A stretch of 64,000 nt of DNA from Diphasiastrum complanatum (lineage: Eukaryota; Streptophyta; Lycopodiopsida; Lycopodiales; Lycopodiaceae), in NCBI GenBank assembly GCA_029204225.1, contig CM055094.1, positions 31,855,841 through 31,919,840 on the forward strand, in the 5' to 3' direction. Every line of letters begins with the position of its first letter. The stretch's first letter is position 1. The position numbers were made by a program, and so were the translations under genes. The notes under the pieces are model-generated. The model did no database searches. It saw only the letters and a program-made list of their open reading frames with translations, and was not told the DNA's origin. Of this stretch, positions 52,300 to 64,000 are shown in pieces.

Positions 52300-54686
52300 C
52301 AAATTTCAACACTCCCTCTTAATGTGGATCCTAAAAAATTTTGATTTTTAGATTCAAACTGTCATTGAATCTGAGATGGCGCTCCTTTGACAGAGCCTTT
52401 GTGAAGTAATTTGCTGCCATTGATTTTGTCCTGCAATAGACTAAGGATACCTCCTTGCTTTGCACTTTCTCTCTCAAATAGTGATATCTGATTTTGATAT
52501 GCTTGCTTTGAGAATGAAATCTCGGATTGAGGGAGAGAGATCTATGGTGCTTTGGTTGTCACAAAAGATGGTCGTTGGATGTGATTGTGCAAGATCAATC
52601 TCTACTAGCAGGTGCCTCAACCAAATTGTCTCCTTTGTAGCATTCGTGGTGACAATGTACTCTGATTCGGTTGATGATAATGCTATTGAGGTCTGCTTTC
52701 GGTTGTTCCACGAGATTGGGCCTTGATTGTATAAAAATACAAATCAAGAAGTCGATCTTTTGGGAGCATGCTTGACGACTAGGCTGAAGGTCTTGGAATA
52801 ATCTAGATCTAGAATCTGGTGATAGCCTTTGGCAACTAGCTTGGCTTTGTATCGATTCAGCCTCATACTTCGCCTTGAATATCCATTTGCATGGAATCTA
52901 ATTTCTTCCCTTTGGCAGCTCAGTGACTGTCCATGATTGATTATCTATCAGAGAATCGAATTCAATGTCCATCGCTGTTTTTTATTGATCAGCATCAGGT
53001 GTAGACATCGCCTCTGAAACTGTATTTGGTTCCTACACAAAGTAGTAGGCTGCATCGTCCATAAATTTGGATGGAGGCTATCTTGTTCGATTTGATCTTC
53101 TTGGCTGAATTTTGACCTCCTGATGTTCATGCTCATTTTTCGAGTTTGTATCAATTTCTTGATTTTCAATCTTGGAGTCTTTTTCAATACATGGATTGGA
53201 AATGTCTTCGATACATGTATCGGAAATTTCCTGAGCTTTTTCCTTGTGGTTGATAAATCGATCTTTCACAAAAATGACATCTCTGCTCGTGAATTATTAT
53301 TTTTGTTTCCATATTGTAGAGCTTGTATGCCTTGTGGTCTGGGGAGTAGCCAACAAAAATCGATTTGTGTTTTTGTCATCTAGCTTCTTTTTGAGATCTT
53401 CAAAGATTTGAGCATAAGCAATGCAACCAAACGCTTTGATATTCTTGAGTGATGGTTTTGATCCTGTCCACACCTCCTAAGGTGTCTTGCCATTCAAGGA
53501 TTTGGTGATGGATTGATTTTGTAGGTAGGCGGCTGCTGAAACAGCTTCTGTCCAAAATTTCTTCGGAAGAGAGGCATGGGCCAGCATGCTCTTGTGGCAC
53601 TTTTGATGAGTGTCTGATTCTTCCATTCAGCTACACCATTGGACTGAGGTGAGTAGCTCATTGTGAATTGTTGATGTATTTCGTTGGCCTTGTAGAACTC
53701 CTTAATTTTGGTGGAGATAAATTTGCCCCTCTATATATGCGTAGTGCTTTGATTTTCGTCTAGGTCTGATTTTTAGCAGATGCCTTGAACTATATGTAGA
53801 ACTTGAATGCCTCTGATTTGTTCTTCAGAAAATAGGTTGCAGTCCTTTGAGAGAAGTCATCGACGAAGGTTAGGAGGTATAGAGCTCCTTTGGAAGCAAT
53901 CTGCATCGGACCACAGATGTCGCTATGTCCAAGATCTAGTAGGCCTTTGGAAGTATGAGTTGAGTCAGAAATGAAAGGACTTCTAGCATGCTTGTTGATT
54001 ATACACTTTCACAAGGAGAAGTTGGCTTCTTGACAGAAGGTAGGTCCTGTACCAGTTTTTGAGTTGAGATTTGTTGAATATTGTTGAAGTTCAAATGGCC
54101 TAATTTGAAATGCCAAAGCATATTAGATGATTTGGATGTTGAGGTGTAAATAGCTTGACTGTTGGAAGAATAACAATGGCTTAGTTTGCAGAGATTGCCA
54201 CTTCTTCTCCCGAAAGCTAGAACTTTCTGTGTCTTGTCAAGGATGGTGCAACCGGTTGTATCGAATTCGACCCTTCGACCTGAGCTAGTGATTCTACTTA
54301 CTGAGAGCAGATTCTTAGTCAGATTTGAAATGCCTTTCTAAAATTTGATTATGACTGTTCTTTCACCTTGAATCGAATGTGATGAGTTGTCTCCAAGTTG
54401 CACAACTTGAGACTGGGTGAAAGATTTATAATCTTTGAACCAGTCTTGATGGTGAGTCATGTGGTGAGTTTCTCCAAAATTGAGATACCATGAATCGATA
54501 TCTTGTTGACTCGACCTTGGTCGTAAAGGTTGCTTCATCTTCCTCTTGTTGTTGTATCGAAAAACTGGTTGAGGTAGAATTCGCTTGTTGTTGAATCGCT
54601 TCTTCTTCTCATTGTTGAATTTTAGAGTTGTGCAGTCCTTGATCTCATGTCCAGTTCTCTTGTAGTATCTGAAGAAAAGTTTGTGT
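52300..54686 (-). pseudogene. Ty1/copia element remnant, cut by a later LTR insertion
   Basis: Minus strand from 54686 down: zinc-knuckle remnant (LFFRYYKRTGHEIKDC, first two Cys replaced by Tyr); protease region (WYLNFGETHHMTHHQDW); GAG-pre-integrase (near 54120-54250); integrase core and tail (near 53950-53400, for example ITQEYQSVWLHCLC); the linker (EDQIEQDSLHPNLW, PRRSNRTR); RT N-terminus near 52900, then a deletion; RNase H (SIIIN..V.., LNPRFHSQSKHIKIRYHYLR, NYFTKALSKERH) to about 52330. Frequent stops. The upstream gag is missing because the LTR at 54687 begins within the zinc-knuckle region. Confidence 0.85.
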
Positions 54687-55417
54687 TGTAGTGGGTTTCT
54701 TTCCTTGCCTATCCTCAACCCAAGATCTAATCAATCTAGCATTGAGGAGATGAAGTTAGCTGTCACGCGTAGATTCGTTCCTATGAGAGCAATAACATAG
54801 TTCAGATTTCAGCATGAATGAAAGATTCACATCTAACTCTACCATCCACTAACACTACATCCATTAACACTAGATCCACAATGAAGCTTACTCTTTTTCT
54901 CTCTCCTTTTATCTCTCATAAAAAGTATAAAAACATGCAATCCCAATAACCATTAGATCCAACAATTAGCAAAACACAATAAAAGCATGAGAGATGGAGC
55001 AAAAGTGATAGAGAGCAAGGACATTCATAAATCCATTTCACAAGAGAACCAATCTGCTTTATTGAAATGAAGATATGCACATGTGTAGCAAACTTGAGTT
55101 GGTCCCTTTTTATAGTAGAGAAGAGGACCCTGGCCTCTGAATCCTATTGGTCCATTTCTGCCTCCCTAACTATTTAAATTTAAAAAAGAGTGGGAACCAT
55201 CCAAATTGGAGGGAAACCCAACTTTATTCACTAGCTTGACATCTAGGCCTTGCGATATTAAAAGTCCCGCAAAAATGCCTAAAGTCCTTTTATTAACTTT
55301 CTAATTAATGAAATCTCTATGTGAGCATCGGGTTGGACTTACACACGCAGGGTGCCAAATCCCTGTCACTTCTTAACTAGGGTTAGGGTTGCCTTGGAAT
55401 CCACAAACCCTCCAACA
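54687..55417 (-). repeat. 3' LTR of the gag-only element
   Basis: Plus strand TGTAGTGGGTTTC...ACCCTCCAACA, 731 bp, TG...CA ends. It closely matches 62649-63375; the main difference is a small insertion in the right copy (CCCTAAACATTAACACTACA, near 62805) and substitutions. It contains the TATA-like TATAAAAAG (minus strand) and CTCTCTC runs. Confidence 0.93.
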
Positions 55418-55442
55418 GTATCCCCCACCAAAATTGGTGGCG
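55418..55442 (-). promoter_or_regulatory. Polypurine tract
   Basis: The minus strand reads TTGGTGGGGGATAC immediately before the LTR start TGTTGGAGGG. The position and purine richness fit the plus-strand primer of a retroelement. Confidence 0.75.
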
Positions 55443-55467
55443 GTCCCACGACACCTGCGAGATCCAG

Positions 55468-57426
55468 TTATTGTGAGATTTTATTTGCTTCATGTTGAAT
55501 CTTTATTAAATGATACTGCACCTTCTCCATGAAATCGAGTCGGGTAGTATTGAAATCTAAATTGTGCGGCAAAAAACAATAGTGGGCTCCGGCGATCCAC
55601 TTCTTGGCTAATGAGTGTATAACTGTCATTTGATCAACTAGCTTAATGGCAAAAGTCGCAGATTTTATCTTTGTAAGGCCCCATTTTGCACATAGCTTTG
55701 TAGAAATCAGGTTAACTCCCGAACTGCCATCTATCACAGCTGCTTCATTAGAAAATTGTCTATGCTGTATTGGCAGGGTGATATTTTTTTGTTCACTTTC
55801 CTAAAGTGCTCCGACATGGAGTACTTCATTAGATTCTTCAAATCTAGCACAAAAAAGCGGCTCCTGATGAACTTCTGGTTCAGCTTGAGTTAACTTTTGT
55901 GCTAATACTTCTTTTGCTTTTGGCACCAACTTTGGGAACTCTCCCAACGAAATATTGATCTTACTAGACAAATTATTTATGAGCAGTTCTGTTTGCGGTG
56001 CTTCTGGTTTAGTAATCTTGAAGGATTCTTCATGATGATGCAACTGAGCATTGATATTTGTTCGTGAATAGTCCGGTGGCTGCAATGCTGAAGAACGAAC
56101 TTCGGCTGTTGCTCTAACAGCTTTAAACTTCTCTTCTTCTTGCAGATGCCATTAATCCATTGCCTCATATCTTGATATTTTTTTTTTCTGCATGAAGATT
56201 TGGATAGACTCTAGATGTTGTTGGTATATCAGTTAATGGTATAGAATCAATAGGTACTGGATCTGCTACTGGTTCTTTCTGCTTTTGTGCTCTGGTGACC
56301 ACCATCAAGGGTACACTTGGTTTATTCTGAGCTACTGGTCTTTGCTTGATTGTTATCAAATTTACAGGAGCTGTAGCCGGTGGTGGCTTCGGTTTTGCTG
56401 GACATTCCTTATAGCAATGCCCATAACCATAGTCATGACAGAATGGTACAAATTTTCTTTTATTTGGACATTCTGCAACTCTGTGATTTTCTCCACATGC
56501 AAAGCATCCAAGTGGTGCTCTGGTCCAGTTTCTAGATGCTTGTTGTTGTGCGGCAACATAAATAGCATAATGTTCTGAAGATCTACCTTTTTTATCATTA
56601 CCATAGTTCCATTGCTCGGCACTTCTGTAAGGTTCTGGTTCCATCAAATTGACAGGAGGAGCGGGGTGCTTTGGTGGGGCATGTAAGGCTAACTGTTCCG
56701 GGTATCCAAGAGCAGATTGATGAGGTCTAGCTGCCGGATTTCCTCCATAATGTGATTTTCGATATCCCATCTAGGCATACCATTGTTGAATTATCCGAGG
56801 ATTGAAGTTGCAAAAAACAGTCTCATGATCAAGCGAATTACACAAATGTCATATACTGATTTCCGTTCGTTTTTTCAATTGAGGACACTCATTCACTGTG
56901 TGATTTCCTGTACAAATAGAACACCAGACATTTTTCCTAATAGGAAAAGTCTTTGCAAACTTCTCAGGTTCCTTATTTGCTAGTCCATGGAAATCTTCCA
57001 ATGCTTTGATCTTCTCATCAAATTGCGACTGCAACTTTTCCATCTGTTTCTGCCGGTTTTTCCCGAGTTTCTCGAACTCATTGAACATCATTTTTGTAGT
57101 AGCGTTGACATTCGTTGATGCAATAGTGGTGAATGTCGTAGTGGTCTGCCTTGCTGTATAAGTCAACATATTGATATTTGGCTCATCGTCTGAATCTTCA
57201 TCCTCCTCCCAAATTGCATCATCCATAGCATTTTGCAAAAGTGCGGTACGTCAGAAGTGATTTCACCATTCCACTGGGCACGTTGTTGGGAGTTGACGAC
57301 TGAGTGCATTTCGGAAGGCGATGCCGATTTGGCTTTTAAATTGGTGGAAAAGCGGCGAGTGGCCTGGTAAGAAAAAAATTGCAAATCATTATTTTCAACT
57401 TCTGACATCACTGTTGGCCTCGGCAT
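55468..57426 (-). pseudogene. Gag and protease of the LTR element, frameshifted
   Basis: From 57426: MPRPTVMSEVENNDL, then a shift into an acidic stretch (WEEDEDSDDEPNINML), a coiled-coil-like segment (KLGKNRQKQMEKLQSQFDEK) and the zinc knuckle CSICTGNHTVNECP. 56770-56165: Pro-rich, with CFACGENHRVAECP and a second CHDYGYGHCYKECP cluster. 56085-55801: a Pro/Glu-rich linker. 55737-55468: the protease-like segment MIDGSSGVNLISTKLCAKWG, with D-G-S-S-G at the active-site position, and IAGAHYCFLPHNLDF. The layout is gag followed directly by protease, as in Ty3-type elements. Several stops and shifts are present. Confidence 0.78.
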
Positions 57427-57467
57427 ACTGTTCTTAGCCTAAGGCAGAAGTTTCAAGCAGTTTTGCG

Positions 57468-60400
57468 ATGGCAAATATGAAAGAGTCCATTTTGAGTGAA
57501 AGTAGCAAATTGGATGGGATTTCCAACTATGTAGTGTGGAAATTCAAAATGGAAAACATATTGATGGAGAAAGACATGTGGGAAGTCATCACAGGTGATG
57601 AGAGAAGGCCGCCAAATGAAGCAGACATCAAAGTGTTCGACAAAAAGATGAGGAAAGCTTTGACCTTCATTAACTTGTCAGTGAAGGATCACATCATTAC
57701 CCACATTTGTGATGCTATTACACCCAGACAGACATGGGATGTGCTAAAGGAGCAGTTCGAGATGTCAAATCCGTCAAGAATCATGTTTTTGAAGTCAAAG
57801 TTGAATAGTGCCCGCATGGAACAAGGAGAGCACATTCAGACGTACATGACCAGAATCAAGACAATGAAAGATGAACTGCATTCTATTGGTGAGCGCATAC
57901 GTGATGTGGAGCTGGTGCACAATGCATTATGCGGCATTGCAGAACCCTATCAGATGTTTGTGAGCGGAATAGCATCAAGAGAAAGATTGCCAACCTTTGA
58001 CGAGCTCACAGGAATCTTGATGCAGGAAGAGCAACAACGAGAAATGGTGAAAGCTAGACGTCAAAATACTGACGATCAGGCACTTGCGACACGCCAAAAA
58101 CAAGGCAAGGGCAAGGGCAAGAAAAAGTTAAGCAGCAATTTGCCAAGTCTCAGGAGGATGAGGGATCTTCCAGCAAAACTAAGAAGAAAGACAAGTGCTT
58201 CCATTGTGGTAAAAAGGGCCATTGGAAAAGTGAATGTCGCAAATCCTTGACAGAACAAGGCAAGGGGAAACCAAAATAAGCAGGTAACCTTGTCGATGAG
58301 GGTGAGATTGAAGACTCTAGCATCTTCATATATGCATTGTCATCTAATCAAGATTATCAAACATGGTATATTGACTCAGGAGCCACAAGACACATGACAG
58401 GTAGCAAGAATTGGTTCAGTAGCTTGAAGGTGTTGGATAATGGAACATCTGTTTCACAAGCAAATGGTGAGGTCTACATGATCAAGGGGATAGGCACAGT
58501 TTCAATCCAACTGCGTGATGGCAAAAGCAGGATGATCAGGGAGGTACTTTACGTACCAGGTTTGAGGAAGAATCTACTTTCTGTTGGAGTCATTACTGAT
58601 CAAAAGTTGAAAGTAGAATTCGCCATGATCGTTGCTTTGTGAAGGATGCGAACCAAAAGTTCAAAGTTATTGCGGATGGAGTAAGAGAGCCCAACACAAA
58701 ATTGTACAGGTTGAATGCTACAATCAAGGGGCAACATGGACTTCTATCGTCCATTCCTTCGCAAACTGAGTTGTGGCACAAGAGGCTTGGTCACTTGAAC
58801 TTGGGAAGCCTCAGTTTGATGAGAAAATTGGAGATGGTAACATGATTGTTTAAGAAGAAATCAGATGCATTTGATAACTTCAAGAGCTTCAAAGCATTGG
58901 TCGAAAATCAAATAGGTAGGAAGATCAAAATCCTAAGATCAGATAGTGGAGGTGAGTACAAGTCTAATGACTTCAATGATCTTTGTGATCAATGTGGAAT
59001 TAAAAGACAATTTACGCAAGCTCATACTCCTGCTCTCAATGGTGTAGCTGAGCGCAAGAATCGTACAATTGTGGAAAGTGCCAGATCTATGCTAGCTGAG
59101 ATGAAACTACCAAAAGATTTTTGGTCAGAAGCATGTAGCATGACAACCTATCTTCAAAATAGAAGTCCTACCATTGCCATACCAAAGATAACACCTGAGG
59201 AAGCATTCACGAAGAAGAAGCCAAAGGTGAACCACTTGCGAATCTTTGGATGTAAGGCCTTTGTACACATTCCTAAGGAAGAGAGACATAAACTTGATGT
59301 AAAAGCTATCAAGTGCATATTCCTAGGATATGATGATCGTGTGAAGGGCTATAGATGTTTTGATCTAGTCGAAAACAAAATCCATATTAGTCGTGATGTT
59401 ATCTTTGATGAATCCAAGATGTATGAAGACGAGGATGCTGAGAAGATAGACACATCCAGTGGGAAAGATGGTATAGTGAGGATACCACCTGATGATGATC
59501 CATTCATTGACCTTTCGAGTGATGAACATGAGGATACATCTCAAGATACTACTAATCAACCTCAAGAAACAGGTTGGAGAGGTAGAGACAAACCTTTTGG
59601 TGCAAGATGGATTGAAGTTGCAGGTGACAAACGCAAGGAGAAGGATGTATCGTGGGATACATTTTCACCAGGAAGCCGATCACTGACAGAAAGCTCCCTA
59701 AGTGGTTTGAGAGATTGATGGAGAGCCGCGACATAGATGACTTTCCAGGATCATCTAACCAGGGAGAGCTACGAAGATCAACAAGAGAGAAGATACTACC
59801 TGAAAGGTATGAAGCAAATTATGCTCTCTTATCTAGCATTATTCAAAGCAAAGAACCTTCGACTTATGTTGAAGCGAAGGATGATGACATTTGGGTCAAG
59901 GCCATGGGAGAGGAGATGGAGTCAATTGCTAAGCATAGCACATGGGACTTAGTAGAACCACCAGTTGGCAAGAAACCCATTGGTTGCAAATGGGTATACA
60001 AGACTAAGTACCATGCAGATGGAAGTATAGCAAAACACAAAGCAAGATTGGTGATCAAAGGGTATGCACAAAATAAAGGCATCGACTATGAGGAGACCTT
60101 TGTGCCGGTTTGTAAGTGGAATACTCTACGTCTACTTATTGCTTTAGCTTCACATTTTGGTTGGCCTTTGCATCAGATGGATGTGAAATATGCTTTTCTA
60201 AATGGTGAGTTAGAAGAAGAAGTGTTCATGGATCAACCTGAAGGCCTTGTAACGAAAGGACAGGAAAATAAAGTATGTCGCTTGAAGAAAGCGCTTTATG
60301 GTCTTAAACAAGCACCACATGCGTGGTATAGCAGGACTGATGCCTAATTTCGTTCAAAGGGGATGGTGAGAACACATTCTGATCCAAATCTATATGTCTT

Positions 60401-61324
60401 ATGCTTTGATGGTATGGTTGCTTTGATTGCTCTTTATGTTGATGACTTGATTATTACGGAAAATAAACAAGAGATGATAGACATGATCAAGAAAGACCTC
60501 ATGGAACAATTTGATATGATAGATCTCAGCCTGATGCATTACTGCCTTGGAATAGAGGTGTGGCAAAAAGGACATGAAGTGGGTTTAACACAGGTGAAGT
60601 ATGTCAAAGAGTTGCTGCACAGGTTTAGGTTGCAGGATTGCAAACTAGTAAACACTCCTATTAAACCAGGTAAAAAGCTTTCTAAGCTTGATGAATCACA
60701 GTCATTTGATGCTACGCTATATAGACAATTAGTAGGGAGCTTGATTTACCTTACCACGACTAGACCAGATATATGTTATGTTGTTGGTATTGTAAGTCAG
60801 TTTATGGCAGCACCTATGGAAACGCATTGGAAGGCAGCTAAACGCATTTTGCGTTATGTGAAAGGCACTTCAGAGTATGGCTTGATTTACAGGAAGCGTG
60901 ATGGTTTATTTGAGTTGTGTGGCTATGTGGATGCGGACTGGGGAGGTGACTACGATGATCGTAGATCTACCACAGGATATATATTCCAGTTTTGTGGTAA
61001 TTGCTTTTCTTGGTCTAGTAAGAAGCAAAGTACAATTGCTCTTTCCACCACAGAAGCAGAGTATAAGGCAATGTGTAGTGCTGCACAAGAAGCTATATGG
61101 TTGAGACAAATCTTGAAAGTCCCACGACTTTACATAGCGACAGTCAGAGTGGCATTCAGCTAGCAAAGAATCCAGTGTTCCATGCGAGAACTAAACACAT
61201 TGAGATTCAGTATCACTTCATACGTGAGAGGCTACTGAGTCGTGAAATTCATGTTGTTCATTGTAGCACAGAAGAAGAACTAGCTGATATTTTCACTAAG
61301 CCACAATCTAACTGGATCTGTTAA
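57468..61324 (+). pseudogene. Nearly full Ty1/copia gag-pol region without LTRs
   Basis: Gag 57468-58250 (SSKLDGISNYVVWKFKME), shift, zinc knuckle CFHCGKKGHWKSEC, TAA at 58277. Protease 58337-58642 (YIDSGATRHMTGSKNWF, active DSG). Pre-integrase to 58845 (WHKRLGHLNLGSLSLM), TGA. Integrase 58846-59718 starts late: the zinc site and first catalytic Asp are deleted; ILRSDSGGEYKSNDF and NGVAERKNRTIVESARS remain (second Asp and Glu). RT 59652-60347 (ARLVIKGYAQNKGIDYEETF) and 60363-61163 (ALYVDDLIIT). RNase H (YVDADWGGDYDDRRSTTGYI, STTEAEYKAM, ADIFTKPQS) to 61324. No primer site or LTR flanks it; gag begins 42 bp from the divergent gag of the host element. Confidence 0.9.
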
Positions 61325-62623
61325 TCCATTGTATTTGGGTAGATCCAAACGGGGTGCTCTTCTAACAATGATTGGATTGACTTTTTGAGGAGCACCTCCA
61401 AGGTCAGCCATCTTTACAGATTAAATCAAACAGACAATGAAATTGGATCTAGATTTTCAATCAAAACTATCTCAGATCAGATCTGCTAGATCTCTTCCAC
61501 TTGACAAGAATCAGATTCCTATATCGTGAAAAAGATTCCAAAAATCAACCAATGGATACTTCTCAAAAATGAAAAAATTCTCAAAATCAAAATCAAATTG
61601 TATCATATTTGACCCAAAATTTGACAGGGACTTGATCTGGAAAATTAGAACCTAAAAATAGAACTGGTGAAGGTTCCCTAGGCGAAGATTCACTCGAAGA
61701 AGGTTCAGCAGTGCTATTTTTGAAAAAAAAACTCTCTAATCAAATTTTTCCAGACAAATTTTATAGAAATAACCTTCGCCAAACTCTCAGACTCAGAATC
61801 TGACACAGATAAAGCTAGGGTAGAACTGGCGAAGTTTTCTGGCATACAAAAAGACAGTTTTTGTAGTTTTGTGAGGGTAAAAATAAAGATTTTGTATGAT
61901 CTGGATAGGATGAATGTTCGTCGAACTCAAAAATAGTAAATTATTTTAAATAGAATAATTTGGTAACTTGGCAAAGGTTCTGGCAAAGAATCAAGAGTAA
62001 TGCTGGTATTTTTGCAAAAAAGAGACTTTTTTGAAAAAAATATGACAATATGACAACTGACCCTCCGAGAAACCTTTTTTTTCTGATATAATTTTTCACT
62101 GACCTGGCAGTGGATAGATCTAAATCACACCTATGCACAGCGAATCGGACAAAGGTTCCTTTTCTATATTTTTAGAGTTTTGGTGATTTTTTTGGTGTTT
62201 TTTTATGGTTTTTCTAATGTTTCTAGAAATCTGCTGGAAGGATTGTTTGCCCTTCAAACTGAAGGTTCTATGATCAAAACCGAAGGTGCTTGCAACTCGG
62301 CAAATGTTTTCTGAAAGAGGGCAAAAAGTTATTAGCTCTGATGACAATTTTTGTCTTCTTTTGACCAACATCTGGTAGATTTGACCGATTTTTGTTGTTT
62401 TTCTGGATATCTCAGATCCAAATGGATCTTAAGATTGATGATCTGAGTAGATTTCCCTTTTCCACAATCAGATTAGATTTCAAACAAGCAAATCCACTCA
62501 AATCAGGCAAAATCACTCCCAAACTAATCCTAAATGTAGATTTAACACTATTCATGCCACGACAAGATGCCTAATGCAAGTTAATCATCCAAAAAACATG
62601 CTGCAAACTGAAAAAATTGGCGT
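61325..62623 (-). other. Leader of the gag-only LTR element
   Basis: No supported gene. AT-rich, with GAAGGTTC / CGAAGGT words repeated at about 61670, 61685, 61700, 62146 and 62280, and GATCTG/CAGATC words near 61470. Leaders of Tat-type elements are often long and can hold extra ORFs; none is convincing here. Confidence 0.5.
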
Positions 62624-62648
62624 AGCTCCCCGGAAATGGTGCCAAAAT
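62624..62648 (-). promoter_or_regulatory. Primer binding site, degenerate tRNA-Asp type
   Basis: The minus strand reads ATTTTGGCACCATTTCCGGGG right after the LTR end CCCACTACA. The plant tRNA-Asp complement is TGGCGCCGTTGCCGGGG, so three mismatches. That site is used by Athila/Tat-type gypsy elements. Confidence 0.7.
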
Positions 62649-63375
62649 TGTAGTGGGTTTCTTTCCTTGCCTATCCAAGATCTAATCAATCTAGCATCGA
62701 GAAGATGAAGTTAGTTGTCACGCGTAGATTCGTCCCCATGAGAGTGATAGCATAGTTCAAATTTCAGCATGGATGGAAGATTCACATCTAACTCTACCAT
62801 CCACTAACCCTAAACATTAACACTACATCCATTAACACTAGATCCACCATAAAAATAACTTACTCTTTCTCTCTCTCCCTTTTTCTCTCATAAAAAGTAT
62901 AAAAACATGCAATCCCAATAACAATCAGATCCAACAATTAGCAAAACGCAATAAAAGCATGAGAGATGGAGGAAAAGTGATAGAGAGCAAGGACATTCTT
63001 AAATCTGTTTCACAAGAGAACCAATCTCCTTTATTGAAATGAAGATATGTACATGTGTAAAAAACTCGAGTTGGTCCCTTTTTATAGTAGAGAGGAGGAC
63101 CCTAGCCTCTGAATCCTATTTGTCCATTTATGCCTCCCTAACTATTCAAATTTAAAAAAGAGTGGGAACCATCCAAATTGGAGGGAAACCCAACTTTATT
63201 CACTAACTTGACACCCTGCGACATTAAAAGTCTCGCAAAAAGGCCTAAAGTCCTTTTATTAACTTTCTAATTAATCAAATCTCTATGTGATCATCGGGTT
63301 GGACTTACACACACAGGGTGCCAAATCCCTCCCACTTATTAACTAGAGTTAGGGTTGCATTAGGATCCGCAACCA
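62649..63375 (-). repeat. 5' LTR of the gag-only element
   Basis: Partner of 54687-55417. The TGTAGTGGG inner end is intact; the last nine or so bases of the outer end (CCTCCAACA) are lost, so no target-site duplication can be read. Confidence 0.92.
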
Positions 63376-64000
63376 TTAGAGAAAATATGGGCCCTATAAG
63401 AAATGCCATGTAGGAGAGAAAAAAATAACTATAAAGGAATTATAATATCACCTTAGTTTAGTCACATCAAACTCCACTGGTGTTTAACCACAGTTAAAAT
63501 ACAATTTCTCAAAATGCTGAAATATTTTCTCCCAATAGTTGGGAACACTCAAAAATTTGAATTAGGAGTGACATTTCTGAAAAAAACCTACGCCATCTCT
63601 ATCTCCAGGGTCAAAAACAAGTGTTTAGTGCCATCTCTATCTCCAACAAAGTCGTTAGCGCCATCTCCAGCTTTGTTATTGTCATTGTGTTGTTTGTTAC
63701 TATACTACTGTACTGATGACAAAGCTTTATCAACTTCTGATATGGTCCGATACAGGGAGGAAAAGCTAAAACATGTAGATTTATAGTATCAGGAACATTG
63801 TATCCTATTGATTCATGTTCATTGCAACATCCAGATTTTCATTCGGTGAGTCAGTTAATAATCTATGTGTCATGGTAAAAATGGTCTTTGGGTTACTGTG
63901 AGAATTTGATGCTCTACGAGAATGCACATTCAATGCAAAGAATACATTATTTGGAAGAGGAATCAAGGAAAATATCAAAGGAGTGCGAAGAAAAATCTAC
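63376..64000. other. Right flank; no gene recognised
   Basis: A plus-strand open stretch at 63514-63786 contains the repeated phrase GCCATCTCTATCTCCA (63590, 63630 and a variant at 63661) and has no recognisable motif. Nothing else supported. Confidence 0.5.

Larger units (their letters stand above)
54687..63375 (-). mobile_element. LTR retrotransposon with gag and protease only, carrying an antisense copia coding region
   Basis: Two direct repeats of about 730 bp (54687-55417 and 62649-63375) bound it. Orientation is minus: the primer site lies left of the right LTR, and a purine-rich tract (GGTGGGGGATAC on the minus strand) directly abuts the left LTR. Contents on the minus strand: leader 62624-61325, then the antisense copia region 61324-57468, then gag with two zinc knuckles and a protease-like domain 57426-55468. 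No RT, RNase H or integrase of its own is present; the last coding region ends about 50 bp from the 3' LTR. It resembles TR-GAG/LARD-type non-autonomous elements, with a Tat/Athila-like primer site. Confidence 0.82.

Noticed and set aside
63514-63786. Small plus-strand protein gene at the right edge
   Set aside because: The frame is driven by repeated GCCATCTCTATCTCCA phrases. It has no motif and no supporting splice or promoter signal.

Overview
This is nuclear DNA from a plant (streptophyte), probably from a genome rich in transposons. The reasons: (1) a spliced gene of the plant carboxyvinyl-carboxyphosphonate phosphorylmutase / PEP-mutase family; (2) LTR retrotransposons with plant-type primer sites (initiator tRNA-Met for several, a degenerate tRNA-Asp type for one) and a chromodomain; (3) an L1-type LINE 3' end; (4) long CT, TA and T tracts. 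I cannot name the species. No tRNA, rRNA or CRISPR was recognised. Most coding sequence is decayed mobile DNA; only two ordinary host genes are convincing.

Layout. 1-6.2 kb: the 3' exons of a small host gene with a SHOCT-like C-terminal domain (1553-2869), then AT-rich spacer. 6.5-9.2 kb: a decayed retroelement with an unusual reverse transcriptase (RYIDD). 9.25-15.8 kb: fragments of at least four Ty1/copia elements in both orientations, with two LTRs. 18.0-22.6 kb: a Helitron/Helentron-like element whose Rep region is followed directly by an endonuclease/exonuclease/phosphatase domain, preceded by a roughly 0.5-0.6 kb tandem duplication. 23.1-34.7 kb: the PEP-mutase-family gene, five exons giving a continuous 334-codon frame, with an internally deleted chromovirus in intron 2 and an antisense copia fragment in intron 4. 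34.7-36.1 kb: a decayed duplicate of the 3' end of the first host gene, joined at the stop codon of the PEP-mutase gene. 37.2-38.1 kb: a GC-rich minisatellite and a 5'-truncated LINE with a target-site duplication. 39.85-43.97 kb: a copia element of the same family as the intron copy. 48.9-54.7 kb: gypsy and copia remnants. 54.7-63.4 kb: a large LTR element (minus) with gag and protease only, carrying an LTR-less copia coding region antisense in its leader.

The most unusual block is 43.97-48.7 kb. A minus-strand gene encodes an N-terminal histone H3 fold, a basic Ser/Pro linker with a possible SUMO-interacting motif, and a multi-exon Ulp1/SENP-type cysteine protease. Facing it tail to tail is a reading frame with a ubiquitin-like pattern. 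Its promoter lies head to head with that of a second, unrecognised gene; the two promoters and leaders are inverted-repeat copies, dense in CACGTG motifs, and carry eleven copies of a motif of about 18 bp in strictly alternating orientation. This looks like a mobile or selfish cassette combining a histone fold with SUMO/ubiquitin-like processing, though at least two frameshifts suggest that this copy is decaying.
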